DNA from: Microbacterium flavum
GTDB taxonomy: Bacteria; Actinomycetota; Actinomycetes; Actinomycetales; Microbacteriaceae
Assembly (NCBI RefSeq): GCF_018717645.1
Contig: NZ_JAFLHG010000003.1
Span: 1 to 64,000, forward strand
Direction of reading: 5' to 3'
Length of the DNA: 64,000 nucleotides
In this document: positions 9,482 through 18,410 of the stretch, piece after piece
How positions within the stretch are numbered: the stretch's first letter is position 1
How the letters are laid out: the number at the start of each line of letters is the position of its first letter
The notes under the pieces: generated by a model
Told to the model about the DNA's origin: nothing
What the model saw: only the letters and a program-made list of their open reading frames with translations
Database searches by the model: none
Made by a program: the position numbers and the translations under genes

Positions 9482-11136
9482 TTCGCGACCTCCATCTCAC
9501 GCGGAGCGGGTCGGGCGATGATGGTACGCAGGGGGGTCTCACTTTCGACGGGGGCGGGCGGCAGCGGAGCCTTCTGGTGCGACTCGCGGGCTGCCGCGGC
9601 GATGAACAGGGCGAGGATCACGGTGTTCGTGACGTTCCACGCCGTGGCGATGGTGGGTGTCCCGTTCTGCCAGTCCCGCCAGACGGCGACGACCGAGGTC
9701 AGAAGGAGGAAGACGAAGAACAGCAGCTGGGGGATGATGAAGCCGAACGCGGAGCTGCGCTTGCCCTTGGCGCCCGTCGCCTGCCATCCGACGTCCTTGC
9801 CGACGATGACGTTCCAGAGGGCCTTCGCGTAGATGGGGAAGGATGCCGTGGCGAGGGTCAGCGTCTCCCAGCGGAACGAGCCCATCACGAACCAGGCCAG
9901 CAGGATCTGCATGCCGTAGAAGCCGAAGTAGTACAGCGCCCACGTGCCCGCGGTGATGCTCAGGTTCATCGGCCGCAGGTCGAAGTAGATCTCCATCGGC
10001 GGCACGAGCAGCAGAAGGAGCGGGCAGATGCCGGTGAGGTAGAACGACGCGGTCACGAAGTACTGGATGCGCTGGTCGGCGGTGAGCTTGCGGCGCGGGC
10101 TCAGCGGGTTGTGGGTCAGGAGGATCTCGAACCCGCCGGTCGCCCACCGCAGCTGCTGCTTGCTGTACGCCTCGACCGTCTCGGGGGCATCGCCCACCGC
10201 GAGGATGTCCGAGATGTAGACGGACCGCCACCCGTGCTCGTGGAGGGCGAGCGCCGTCCAGACATCCTCGGACTTCGAGTCGGTGTGGATGCCGCCGATC
10301 TCGTCGATCGCCGCGCGGCGGAAGATGACGTTCGTCCCGACGCAGAACGCGGCGTTCGAGCGGTTGCGCCCGCGCTGGACGAATCGATAGAAAACGGTCT
10401 GCATGTACGCGGCGCCGCGAGCGACGATCGTGTGCAGATTCCCGTAGCTCTGGGGCGTCTGCACGAACGCGACGTTCTGGTCGGCGAAGAACGGCATGGT
10501 CTCGACCAGGAAGTCGGGGTGCGGGACGAAGTCCGCGTCGAAGATCGCGAAGAAGTTCCCCTTGGCGATCGACAGCGCGTGGTTGACGTTGCCCGCCTTC
10601 GCACCGTTGCCGCTGAGGCGCCGGATGTACCAGGCCCCGAGCTGCTCGCACAGGTCGCGCACCTCGTCGGACCGCCCGTCATCGAGCACCCAGGTCCGGT
10701 GCCCGCCGCGCATGGCGACGGCCGCCTCGACCGTCCGTCGCACCGTTGCCTCATCCTCGCCGTACACCGTGATGAACACGTCCACGAGGACCGGTGCGCC
10801 GGCGATGTGCAGCGTGTCGTCGTCGTAGCGTCGGCGGAGGAAGAGTGCCCCCTTCGCCTCGTGGTAGGCGAAGTCGCGCGGATCGTAGCCGGAGGAGAGG
10901 ATCGTCCACATCGACAGAAGGGCGTGGAAGATGAGGATCGTCTCCGCCGTCATCACGAGGGCGTACGGGAGGAGGTCCCCCCGGTTGGCCGGATTCAGCA
11001 GGAACAGCATGTACGCCAGCACACCGAGTGTGGCGATGATGGAGATGAGGACGAACAGAGCGGAGTTCTCGGCGCCGCGTGCTGCGCGCCGGTTCCTGCC
11101 TGCGGTCGTCGAGACGTCCCCCGTTGTAGCCGCCAT
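9478..11136 (-). CDS. Membrane processive glycosyltransferase family 2 (cellulose/curdlan synthase-like)
   Basis: Inner-membrane beta-glycan synthase of the BcsA/CrdS type. From the ATG at 11136 it has 552 residues: two N-terminal membrane helices (about 25-48 and 55-80), a cytosolic GT-A domain, and five or so C-terminal helices. The processive GT2 signature is complete: D152-D153 (VLDDGRSD), D200-x-D202 (IFDADFVP), S289-E290-D291 (cellulose synthases usually have TED) and the QQLRW motif at 327-331. No PilZ domain is visible. The track-length ORF begins at 11208, but 11136 has a GGGGGG ribosome binding site. With the adjacent HlyD-like and GH81 genes the likely product is a beta-1,3-glucan; the linkage is inferred from the hydrolase, not from the synthase. 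Confidence 0.85.
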   Translation of the reverse strand: MAATTGDVSTTAGRNRRAARGAENSALFVLISIIATLGVLAYMLFLLNPANRGDLLPYALVMTAETILIFHALLSMWTILSSGYDPRDFAYHEAKGALFLRRRYDDDTLHIAGAPVLVDVFITVYGEDEATVRRTVEAAVAMRGGHRTWVLDDGRSDEVRDLCEQLGAWYIRRLSGNGAKAGNVNHALSIAKGNFFAIFDADFVPHPDFLVETMPFFADQNVAFVQTPQSYGNLHTIVARGAAYMQTVFYRFVQRGRNRSNAAFCVGTNVIFRRAAIDEIGGIHTDSKSEDVWTALALHEHGWRSVYISDILAVGDAPETVEAYSKQQLRWATGGFEILLTHNPLSPRRKLTADQRIQYFVTASFYLTGICPLLLLLVPPMEIYFDLRPMNLSITAGTWALYYFGFYGMQILLAWFVMGSFRWETLTLATASFPIYAKALWNVIVGKDVGWQATGAKGKRSSAFGFIIPQLLFFVFLLLTSVVAVWRDWQNGTPTIATAWNVTNTVILALFIAAAARESHQKAPLPPAPVESETPLRTIIARPAPREMEVAK

Positions 11137-11313
11137 GAGTTCCCCCCGGAATGGTGCGGTGCTGCAGCGGCGACGTCGGCGCGATTCGTTTCGTCCATGG
11201 TCCGTCATCGCGGCGTCCGGTTCGTTCCCGTTGCGTTACCGACGGGTGACGTTTGCCTGGACAGGTCATCCGCGGGTCGGGTGCATTCGCCGAGAGGGCG
11301 CGGCGCCGCTGGG

Positions 11314-11319
11314 TAGGCT
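11314..11319 (+). promoter_or_regulatory. -10 element of a probable leaderless rsmA transcript
   Basis: TAGGCT lies 7 nt before the rsmA ATG, so transcription would begin at or next to the start codon; there is no Shine-Dalgarno sequence before the ATG. The same spacing recurs before several genes of this window. Confidence 0.55.
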
Positions 11320-11326
11320 GATCGTC

Positions 11327-12178
11327 ATGACCGTGACCCTGCTCGGCGCCGCCGAGATCCGCGCCCTCGCGGCCGAGCTCGATGTCACGCCGACCAAGAA
11401 ACTCGGCCAGAACTTCGTCGTCGACGCCAACACGGTGCGCAAGATCGTGCACGTCGGCGGGGTGCGCGCCGGTGACCGCGTCGTCGAGGTCGGTCCCGGT
11501 CTCGGGTCGCTGACCCTCGCCGTCCTCGAGACGGGAGCGTCCGTGACGGCGGTCGAGATCGACCACCGGCTCGCCGCGCACCTTCCCCGCACGGCGGCCG
11601 CACACGGCGTCCCGGACGGTGCGCTGCGGGTCGTGGACGCCGATGCCCTGCGCATCACGGAGCTCCCGGGCGATCCGACGGTGCTCATCGCGAACCTCCC
11701 GTACAACGTGAGCGTCCCGGTGCTGCTGCACTTCATGGAGACCTTCCCCGGCATCGAGCGCGGCGTCGTCATGGTGCAGGCGGAGGTGGGGGAGCGCCTG
11801 GCCGCCCCGCCCGGATCGAAGGTCTACGGCGCTCCGAGCGTCAAGGCCGCGTGGTACGGCCCATGGCGGCTCGCCGGGACCGTGTCGCGGCAGGTGTTCT
11901 GGCCCGTGCCGAACGTCGACAGCGTGCTCGTCGGCTTCCGCCGCGATCAGAAGCCGCGCGGAGACGAGGAGCTGCGTCGCCGGACGTTCCGGATCGTGGA
12001 TGCCGCGTTCCAGCAGCGCCGCAAGATGCTCCGGCAGGCTCTGGCCGAGGTGCTCGGCGGCTCGGCGGCGTCGGCCACGGCCGTGATGGAGGCGGCGGGC
12101 GTCGCGCCGACCGCTCGCGGCGAGCAGCTCGCGATCGACGACTTCGTGCGGATCGCCCGGACCTCCGCGGCGGAGTGA
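11327..12178 (+). CDS. rsmA: 16S rRNA dimethyladenosine transferase RsmA (KsgA)
   Basis: Dimethylates the two adjacent adenines of helix 45 in 16S rRNA, using S-adenosylmethionine. It has 283 residues. The N-terminal TPTKKLGQNFVVDANTVRKI, the SAM-binding VVEVGPGLGSLTLAVLETG, the acidic VTAVEID, and the catalytic IANLPYNVSVPVLL (N-L-P-Y) are all present. ATG at 11327 is preferred because it is preceded by a -10 element at leaderless spacing and the conserved N-terminus begins directly after it. In related genomes rsmA and ispE are close neighbours; here about 3.8 kb with three other genes separates them. Confidence 0.96.
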   Translation: MTVTLLGAAEIRALAAELDVTPTKKLGQNFVVDANTVRKIVHVGGVRAGDRVVEVGPGLGSLTLAVLETGASVTAVEIDHRLAAHLPRTAAAHGVPDGALRVVDADALRITELPGDPTVLIANLPYNVSVPVLLHFMETFPGIERGVVMVQAEVGERLAAPPGSKVYGAPSVKAAWYGPWRLAGTVSRQVFWPVPNVDSVLVGFRRDQKPRGDEELRRRTFRIVDAAFQQRRKMLRQALAEVLGGSAASATAVMEAAGVAPTARGEQLAIDDFVRIARTSAAE

Positions 12179-12258
12179 TCGTGGAGCGACCGTCGGGCGG
12201 CCGCCGCGGAACCCCGACATGTCGCGTCACGTTCACCCTCCGTTCGGAAACATGCCGG

Positions 12259-12264
12259 TAACAT
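12259..12264 (+). promoter_or_regulatory. -10 element (TAACAT) of a probable leaderless transcript
   Basis: TAACAT is 7 nt upstream of the ATG of the metallophosphoesterase gene at 12272, and no ribosome binding site is present, consistent with leaderless transcription. Confidence 0.45.
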
Positions 12265-12271
12265 TCGACCC

Positions 12272-13195
12272 ATGCGAACGGCCGAGCACCCCGCTCCCGA
12301 ACGGGTCCTGCTGCACCTGAGCGACACCCACCTGCGGGCGGGAGGATCGCGCATCTGGGATGTCGTATCGGGGGCAGAGCACCTCCAGGAGGCCCTCGCG
12401 GCCATCGAGGCATCCCGCGTCGCCCCCGACGCGATCGTCTTCACCGGAGACCTCGTGGACCTCGGCGAGAGCGCGGCCTATGCCGACCTGCGCCGCATGG
12501 TGGAGCCCTTCGCCGAGAGGCTCGGCGCCCCGATCGTGTGGGTGATGGGCAACCACGACGCGCGTGGGCCCTTCCGTGCGGAGCTCTGGGGCGAGGACGG
12601 ATCCGATCTCAGCCCGGTCGACCGCGTGCAGGAGTTCGACGGCCTGCGCATCGTGACGCTCGACACCTCGGTGCCGGGCCACCACCATGGCGAGCTCAGT
12701 GATCACCAGCTCGCCTGGCTCGCACGCGTGCTCGCGACCCCGGCGCCCCTCGGCACGGTGCTCGCGATGCATCATCCCCCCGTCCCGAGCGTTCTCGCAC
12801 TCGCGGCGACCGTCGAGCTGCGTGGACAGGCGCGGCTGGCGTCCGTGCTCCGCGGCACCGACGTCCGCGCGATCATCGCGGGGCACCTGCACTACTCGAC
12901 GTTCGCGACGTTCGCCGGCATCCCCGTCTCCGTCGCCTCGTCCACCTGCTACGCGCAGGATCTCACCGTCCCCGTCGGCGGCACGCGCCCCCAGGACGGC
13001 GGCCAGTCGTACAACCTCATCCACGTCTTCGACGACACCGTCGTGCACTCGGTCGTGCCCGTCGCGGTCGAGCACGTCATGGAGTACATCGATCCCGACG
13101 ACGCGCGGCGCCGCCTCAGCGAGGCCGGTCTGTCGGGCGTCAGCGTGCGCCGTCGGTCAGGTCCGCCGACGATGCCGCTGCCGGTGCTGCGCTGA
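12272..13195 (+). CDS. Metallophosphoesterase, CpdA-like 3',5'-cyclic nucleotide phosphodiesterase
   Basis: Calcineurin-like dinuclear metal hydrolase of 307 residues. The five metal-binding motifs are visible in order: LSDTHL (D-x-H), FTGDLVD (GDxxD), VMGNHD (GNHD), a His in AMHHPP, and AGHLHYS (GHxH). This pattern and length match the class III cyclic-nucleotide phosphodiesterases such as CpdA/Rv0805, so cAMP hydrolysis is plausible, but other phosphodiester substrates cannot be excluded. The start ATG has a leaderless-type -10 element before it. Its last 56 nt overlap the 3' end of the convergent Stealth gene. Confidence 0.85.
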   Translation: MRTAEHPAPERVLLHLSDTHLRAGGSRIWDVVSGAEHLQEALAAIEASRVAPDAIVFTGDLVDLGESAAYADLRRMVEPFAERLGAPIVWVMGNHDARGPFRAELWGEDGSDLSPVDRVQEFDGLRIVTLDTSVPGHHHGELSDHQLAWLARVLATPAPLGTVLAMHHPPVPSVLALAATVELRGQARLASVLRGTDVRAIIAGHLHYSTFATFAGIPVSVASSTCYAQDLTVPVGGTRPQDGGQSYNLIHVFDDTVVHSVVPVAVEHVMEYIDPDDARRRLSEAGLSGVSVRRRSGPPTMPLPVLR

Positions 13196-14729
13196 CGGCA
13201 TCCCGCTCCCACGGGGCTGCGATCGGGAACATGCGCTCCAGCGATGCACGCAGCCGCTGCACCCGCAGCTCCTCCGGCACCTCGAGCTCACCGCCGTCGT
13301 TGAGACAGAACATGTCGACGTCGCCCCGGCGCTCGAGCTTCTCCATCTCGCGCAGCGACGAGGCGAGGGTCGTCTGGACGTAGCGGGTGCGCGGCTGGCG
13401 CGTGGCCAGCGCGCGTCCGGTCATGAGGGCGTACTGCGGGAACAGGCTGTTGGTGACCGAGATGTCGGTCGCCGCCCGGAAGCGGGACGCCGCGGTGCGG
13501 GCGTAGTCGTCGGGGAACTCCCGCTCGAGCTCGGCCGCCACGCTCCTGCGCATCGGCACGGCGCAGTGCTCCAGGTCGCGGAGGATCGTGCGTCCGAAGC
13601 GTTCCTGCAGAAGCGCGCGGTTCACGCGGAGCGCGTTGTCGTGGCCGGACCGCTCGAGGCGCGTGGGGCCGCTGCCGATGCGCACGCTGCTCTCCACGAA
13701 CTGTGCGATGCCGCCGGAGGTGAAGAACAGCTCGGGGGCGACGGGGCGCCCGAAGAACATGTCGTCGTTCGAGTAGAGGAAGTGCTCGGCGAGCCCGTCG
13801 ATGCGGTGCAGCTGCGACTCGACGGCGTGCGAGTTGTGCGTGGGCAGCACCGACGGGTCGGCGAAGAACTCCTCGCTGCGCACGATCGTGACACGCGGGT
13901 GCTCGGCCAGCCACTCCGGCTGCGGCGAATCGGTCGCGATGAAGATGCGGCGCACCCACGGGGCGTACATGTGGACGCTGCGCAGGGCGTAGCGCAGCTC
14001 GTCCACGTGGCGATAGCGTGCGGGGCCGTCATCGCCCCGCCCCACGACGTACTTCTCGAGCTGGGCCGCGCGCTGCTGCTGGAATCGGCTCGATGACCCG
14101 TCCACCCACGAGAACACCATGTCGATGTCGGCCGTCACCTCGCCCGGCTGCGGGTCGAACATCCCCGCCACCGTCCGCCAGCTGCGCCCGTAGCGGCGCA
14201 CGGTGGCCGGGACGAGGTCGTCCACGGCGAAGACGCGGCGGGTGAGGGCGTTGGCGTGCGGCGCGTGGACGAGGCCGTCGCGCGTCGCCCAGACCTCGAC
14301 GCGGACGGCTTCGGGGAGTCCGTAGCGAAGCGACCCTCCCGTCGCGATGCGCGGCCGGAACAGACGCAGCGACGCGGGCGCGCGGTCGGCTCCCGGCAGT
14401 TCGGCGGCGAGCCGGAGCGATCCGCCCCGCGGCTTGACGTAGAGGGGCTCATGCTCGGCGAGCCCACCGATCGCCGCGAATGCGGCCGGGGCGTCCGCCT
14501 CGGCGATCACGATCGCGGGGGTGCGCCGATCGTGGCGCACGAGCAGCGGATCCACGTGCGCCGCGGCCAGGGCGTCGGCGATCAGGACGAGGTCGGCCGT
14601 ATGCGCCTGGTGGGGCGTGAGGTCATCGTGGACGAGGTGGAGGACACCGTCCACCCAGCGCACGTCATCGCGAGCGAGCAGCGTCGTCCACGGGTGGGGG
14701 TGCGCAGCCAGTGCGGTCAGTCTCGTCAT
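13140..14729 (-). CDS. Stealth-family sugar-phosphate transferase (capsule/wall polysaccharide)
   Basis: Predicted hexose-1-phosphate transferase of the Stealth family, which includes capsular polysaccharide phosphotransferases and the eukaryotic GlcNAc-phosphotransferase. The four conserved regions are recognisable: [12 protein letters not shown] (CR1), [20 protein letters not shown] with [12 protein letters not shown] (CR2), [31 protein letters not shown] (read from about 13740-13860; CR3), and a C-terminal [16 protein letters not shown] with MFCLNDGG (CR4 region). It has 529 residues and an N-terminal variable domain of about 215. The start ATG at 14729 has AGGAG before it. It makes a phosphodiester-linked surface glycan in characterised relatives; the acceptor here is unknown. 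It overlaps the preceding gene tail-to-tail by 56 nt. Confidence 0.88.
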   Translation of the reverse strand: MTRLTALAAHPHPWTTLLARDDVRWVDGVLHLVHDDLTPHQAHTADLVLIADALAAAHVDPLLVRHDRRTPAIVIAEADAPAAFAAIGGLAEHEPLYVKPRGGSLRLAAELPGADRAPASLRLFRPRIATGGSLRYGLPEAVRVEVWATRDGLVHAPHANALTRRVFAVDDLVPATVRRYGRSWRTVAGMFDPQPGEVTADIDMVFSWVDGSSSRFQQQRAAQLEKYVVGRGDDGPARYRHVDELRYALRSVHMYAPWVRRIFIATDSPQPEWLAEHPRVTIVRSEEFFADPSVLPTHNSHAVESQLHRIDGLAEHFLYSNDDMFFGRPVAPELFFTSGGIAQFVESSVRIGSGPTRLERSGHDNALRVNRALLQERFGRTILRDLEHCAVPMRRSVAAELEREFPDDYARTAASRFRAATDISVTNSLFPQYALMTGRALATRQPRTRYVQTTLASSLREMEKLERRGDVDMFCLNDGGELEVPEELRVQRLRASLERMFPIAAPWERDAVSAAPAAASSADLTDGAR

Positions 14730-14876
14730 CGCGGGCTCCTCGCGGGGTCGTCTGGGGGAATCGTCGTACGGGCAGCGGTGCATCCTCCGTCGACTCTGCG
14801 CGGGTGTCCTCCGATGAGCCCACCCTAAGCGCTCCGCGTTACCGCGAGGTTTCCGCCGCGACGCCTCCGGGCTCGC

Positions 14877-14882
14877 TAGCCT
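14877..14882 (+). promoter_or_regulatory. -10 element (TAGCCT) of a probable leaderless transcript with GTG start
   Basis: TAGCCT ends 6 nt before the GTG start of the aldo-keto reductase gene at 14889, with no ribosome binding site between. Confidence 0.5.
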
Positions 14883-14888
14883 GGATGG

Positions 14889-15962
14889 GTGACCGACACC
14901 GACGACCGCTTCCCCCCGACCGGCGGCGGAGACATCCACCGCCCGTACACCGCCTCCGGCGACCGCTACACCGACGCATCCTTCCGCCAGGTCGGGTCGA
15001 CCGGCCTCTACCTGCCGCCGATCTCCCTGGGTCTGTGGTGGAACTTCGGCGACAACATCCCCTTCGACAATCAGCGCGCGCTCCTGCGGCACGCGTTCGA
15101 TCGGGGGATCACCCACTTCGACCTCGCGAACAACTACGGGCCGCCCTACGGATCCGCGGAGACGAACTTCGGTCGGATGATGCGCGAAGACCTCCGCCCG
15201 TACCGCGACGAGCTCATCATCTCCTCGAAGGCCGGCTGGGACATGTGGCCGGGCCCCTACGGCACCCTCGGCTCACGCAAGTACCTCCTCGCCAGCGCGG
15301 AGCAGTCGCTGAGCCGGATGTCCCTCGACTACGTCGACATCTTCTACTCGCACCGCTTCGATCCGGTGACGCCCCTGGAGGAGACGATCGGAGCGCTGGA
15401 CACCCTCGTTCGTCAGGGCAAGGCGCTGTACGTCGGCATCTCGTCGTACTCCGCCGAGCGGACCGCCGAGGCGAAGGCGATCGCGCGGAGCCTCGGCACG
15501 CCCCTCGTCATCCATCAGCCGGCCTACTCGATCCTGAACCGCTGGGTCGAGGACGGACTCACCGAGACGCTGCGCCAGGAGGGGATGGGGGCGATCGCAT
15601 TCACCCCGCTGGCGCAGGGGCTCCTCACCGACAAGTACCTCGGCGACGGCACCGCCGACCGGGCGCAGCACCGCTCGTCCCTGCCCGGCACGCGTCTGAG
15701 CGAGGACGCCCTCGCCGCGCTCCGCAGCCTCGACGTCATCGCGAAGGAGCGCGGCCAGAGCCTCGCCCAGATGGCGATCCAGTGGGTCCTGCGCGACCCG
15801 GTCGTCGCCTCGGCGCTCGTCGGCGCGTCGCGGCCGGAGCAGCTGGACGAGAACCTCGCCGCCCTCGACGGACCCGCGTTCACCACCGAGGAGATCGAGC
15901 GGATCGACGCGGTCTCGGACGCCATCGACGTCGATCTGTGGGCGGAATCGGCCTCCGCGTGA
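14889..15962 (+). CDS. Aldo/keto reductase, YghZ-like
   Basis: NADPH-dependent reductase of the aldo-keto reductase superfamily, 357 residues. The catalytic tetrad can be seen: Asp in THFDLANNYGPPYGSAE with the Tyr of NNYGP, Lys in IISSKAGWDMW, and His in IFYSHRFDP. The NNYGPPYGSAETNFG and GWDMWPGPYG segments match the YghZ (L-glyceraldehyde 3-phosphate reductase) subgroup that clears methylglyoxal precursors. Translation starts at GTG 14889, directly downstream of a -10 element. The stop overlaps the ispE GTG (GTGA), so it is co-transcribed with ispE although no pathway link is obvious. Confidence 0.93.
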   Translation: MTDTDDRFPPTGGGDIHRPYTASGDRYTDASFRQVGSTGLYLPPISLGLWWNFGDNIPFDNQRALLRHAFDRGITHFDLANNYGPPYGSAETNFGRMMREDLRPYRDELIISSKAGWDMWPGPYGTLGSRKYLLASAEQSLSRMSLDYVDIFYSHRFDPVTPLEETIGALDTLVRQGKALYVGISSYSAERTAEAKAIARSLGTPLVIHQPAYSILNRWVEDGLTETLRQEGMGAIAFTPLAQGLLTDKYLGDGTADRAQHRSSLPGTRLSEDALAALRSLDVIAKERGQSLAQMAIQWVLRDPVVASALVGASRPEQLDENLAALDGPAFTTEEIERIDAVSDAIDVDLWAESASA

Positions 15963-16888
15963 CCTCCCTCGCCGCCCCGCGATCGGTGCACGTGCGTGCC
16001 CCGGGGAAGATCAACGTCTTCTTCGCGGTGGGCGACGTCCAGCCGGACGGCTACCACGACGTGGCATCCCTGTTCCAGGCGCTGTCCCTGTACGAGGACG
16101 TGTGGGCTCGCACCTCCGACGCGTTCACGATCGCCGTGACCGGCGACGTCGACGTGTCGGGGGTGCCCCTCGACGAGAGCAACCTCGCCGTCCGCGCCGC
16201 GCGGCTGGTGGCGCGTCGCGTCGGGTGGGACGGCGGCATCCACCTCGACGTCCGCAAAGGCGTGCCCGTCGCCGGCGGGATGGGCGGAGGTTCGGCGGAT
16301 GCCGCTGCCGCCCTCCTCGCGGTCAACGAGCTGCTGGACGGGCGGCTGACCCCCCTGGAGCTGCAGGAGCTCGGCGCCGAGCTGGGCGCCGACGTGCCGT
16401 TCGCCGTCCTCGGCGGGACGGCGATCGGCACCGGACGGGGCGATGAATTGGCCCCCGCCCTCGCCCGCGGGCGGTTCGACTGGGTGCTCGTCACGAACAC
16501 GCGCGGCCTGTCGACGCCCGCCGTCTACAGCGAACTCGACCGTCTCCGGGCGGTGCCCGACATCGCCCCGACGGTCGGCCCGCCGCAGGTCGACCGGGCG
16601 GTGCTGCAGGCGCTGCGCGCCGGCGACCCGGTCGCGCTCGCCGACTGCGTGCGCAACGATCTCGAGCAGGCGGCGCTGTCGCTGCGGCCCGATCTGGCGG
16701 ATGTCCTCGCGGCGGGCCGCGCCGCGGGGGCCCTCGCCGGGCTCGTGTCGGGCTCCGGCCCCACCGTCGCGTTCCTGACCGAGGGGCCGGATGCCGCCGC
16801 GGCCCTCTCCGGAGCGCTCGGCGCCGACGGCCACGCCGCCCTCCCCGCCCACGGCCCGGTCCCCGGCGCCCGCGTGCTCGCGCGCTGA
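15959..16888 (+). CDS. ispE: 4-diphosphocytidyl-2-C-methyl-D-erythritol kinase
   Basis: GHMP kinase of the MEP isoprenoid pathway that phosphorylates CDP-methylerythritol. It has 309 residues. The substrate lysine lies in RAPGKINVFFAVG, the ATP-binding glycine-rich loop is VPVAGGMGGGSADAAAAL, the catalytic Asp is in GAELGADVPFAVLGG, and the third GHMP motif is LVSGSGPTVAFL. The GTG start at 15959 sits in the stop of the aldo-keto reductase gene. The downstream gene starts 69 nt later with its own ribosome binding site. Confidence 0.95.
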   Translation: MTSLAAPRSVHVRAPGKINVFFAVGDVQPDGYHDVASLFQALSLYEDVWARTSDAFTIAVTGDVDVSGVPLDESNLAVRAARLVARRVGWDGGIHLDVRKGVPVAGGMGGGSADAAAALLAVNELLDGRLTPLELQELGAELGADVPFAVLGGTAIGTGRGDELAPALARGRFDWVLVTNTRGLSTPAVYSELDRLRAVPDIAPTVGPPQVDRAVLQALRAGDPVALADCVRNDLEQAALSLRPDLADVLAAGRAAGALAGLVSGSGPTVAFLTEGPDAAAALSGALGADGHAALPAHGPVPGARVLAR

Positions 16889-16957
16889 TCCGGTCGCAGC
16901 AGCGCGACGAACCACTTCCCCCCATCCCCACCCTCTCCACACGAGTAACGGAGCATC

Positions 16958-18283
16958 ATGACCGATCTCGCCGCCCAGTTCCGGGCAGCGCCCCTCGACG
17001 CAGCGACGACGACGTCCCTTGCCGCGCACGGTCTCGGCGCGCGGGTCGTCGACGACACCGCCCGCGCCGATCTGGACCGCTGGCACGATGCCGTCGCGCG
17101 CGGATTCCTCGAAGGCGAGCCCGACGACAAGCAGCACGAGGGCTTCGCCGCCGTCTCCGCTCCCACGCGGCGAAAGGTGGGCGTCTACGACGCCGCCGGC
17201 CCCCAGCCCGACCTGCCCGTGGCGACCTTCGCGTCGTGGGTCTCCGAGCTCACCGTTCCCGGCGGGGCGGTGCCCGCATCCGCCATCAGCGCCGTGACCG
17301 TCGCGCCGACCCACCGGCGCCGCGGCATTCTGAGCGCCGTCATGGCCGGAGAGCTGCGCACCGCCGCGGGGCTCGGCGTGCCCGCCGCCGTGCTGACGGT
17401 GAGCGAGTCGACGATCTACGGACGGTTCGGATTCGCCCCGGCGGCCGCTGCGGCATCCTGGCGGCTCGACGTGCGCCGCGCCCGCTGGATCGGACCTCGG
17501 CCGGCTGACCCCGCGGGCCGCATCGACTTCGTCACCCGCGCGCAGGGGCGCGACCTCGCGCCCGCCCTGCACGAACGCATCCGTCGGGCGTCTCCCGGCG
17601 AGATCTCGATGCCCGGCGGGCACTGGGAGCGCTTCTTCGGTCTGCGGCCCGATGCCGAGAAGCCGGGGCGCACGCGCGTCGCCCAGTACCGCTCCGCGGG
17701 GGGCGAGGTCGACGGCCTCGTGCTCTACAGCGTCACCGAGGACACCGAGGACTTCACGGCGTCGACCCTCGACGTCGCGTTCCTGCTCGCGGCGACGGAC
17801 GAGGCCTATGCGGCCCTGTGGCGGTTCCTGCTGTCCATGGATCTCGTCGCGACGATCCGGGCATCCGAGCTCGCCCCCGACGAGCCCCTGTGGTGGATGA
17901 TCGCCGATCAGCGCGCCGCGACGATCACGCTGCGCGACCACCAGTACGTGCGCATCCTCGACGTTCCCGCCATGCTGCGGGCGCGCTCGTTCGACGTCGC
18001 CGACACCGTCGCCTTCGAGGTCGCCGACCCGCTCGAGATCGCCGACGGCACGTTCGTCCTCACGACCGACTCCACCGGCGTCGCCGACGTCGACGTGGTC
18101 GATGAACCGCCCGTGGGCGTGCCGCTCGTGCGGCTCGGCATCGTCGAGCTGTCGGCCCTGCTGCTGGGCGGCGTCTCCGCCGTCACGCTCGCCCGGGCCG
18201 GGCGCCTCGACGCCGACGACCCCGAGCGGATCGCCCGGCTGTTCCAGACCGTGACGGCCCCGCGGCTGAGCTTCTGGTACTGA
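16958..18283 (+). CDS. Eis-like GNAT N-acetyltransferase
   Basis: Acetyl-CoA-dependent acetyltransferase of the Eis (enhanced intracellular survival) family, 441 residues. The N-terminal GNAT core shows the acetyl-CoA pyrophosphate loop ISAVTVAPTHRRRGILSAVM and the TIYGRFGFAPA segment with the Tyr that acts as general acid in Eis. A second degenerate GNAT domain follows, and the C-terminal sterol-carrier-like region ends in LSFWY, whose terminal carboxylate is the catalytic base in characterised members. In mycobacteria Eis acetylates aminoglycosides and host proteins; in free-living actinobacteria the natural amine substrate is unknown. GGAG precedes the ATG. Confidence 0.88.
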   Translation: MTDLAAQFRAAPLDAATTTSLAAHGLGARVVDDTARADLDRWHDAVARGFLEGEPDDKQHEGFAAVSAPTRRKVGVYDAAGPQPDLPVATFASWVSELTVPGGAVPASAISAVTVAPTHRRRGILSAVMAGELRTAAGLGVPAAVLTVSESTIYGRFGFAPAAAAASWRLDVRRARWIGPRPADPAGRIDFVTRAQGRDLAPALHERIRRASPGEISMPGGHWERFFGLRPDAEKPGRTRVAQYRSAGGEVDGLVLYSVTEDTEDFTASTLDVAFLLAATDEAYAALWRFLLSMDLVATIRASELAPDEPLWWMIADQRAATITLRDHQYVRILDVPAMLRARSFDVADTVAFEVADPLEIADGTFVLTTDSTGVADVDVVDEPPVGVPLVRLGIVELSALLLGGVSAVTLARAGRLDADDPERIARLFQTVTAPRLSFWY

Positions 18284-18395
18284 CGACCGGCTCGAGCGCG
18301 GGACCGTCCGGCTCGCGAACGGCATCCGGAACTCCGGTCACCGGGATTCCCGGTCCCGGCGCCGGACGGCGATCCGTACGCGGCATCCGCTCGCG

Positions 18396-18401
18396 TAGCC
18401 T
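18396..18401 (+). promoter_or_regulatory. -10 element (TAGCCT) before the ABC-F gene
   Basis: TAGCCT is 9 nt before the ATG at 18411. GGGAGG follows directly, so the predicted transcript would have only a few untranslated bases. Confidence 0.4.
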
Positions 18402-18410
18402 GGGAGGGAC

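Noticed and set aside
13140..15116. Very long open frame on the minus strand extending past the Stealth start to 15116.
   Set aside because: The extra part is antisense to the aldo-keto reductase gene and has no ribosome binding site; AGGAG and the conserved sequence begin at 14729.
15524..18325. 933-codon minus-strand open frame over ispE and the Eis-like gene.
   Set aside because: Antisense shadow of two well-supported plus-strand genes; no recognisable motif.
18340..18354. Short ACCGGGA/TCCCGGT hairpin upstream of the ABC-F gene as a terminator.
   Set aside because: The loop is a single base, so the stem would be short, and there is no T-tract.
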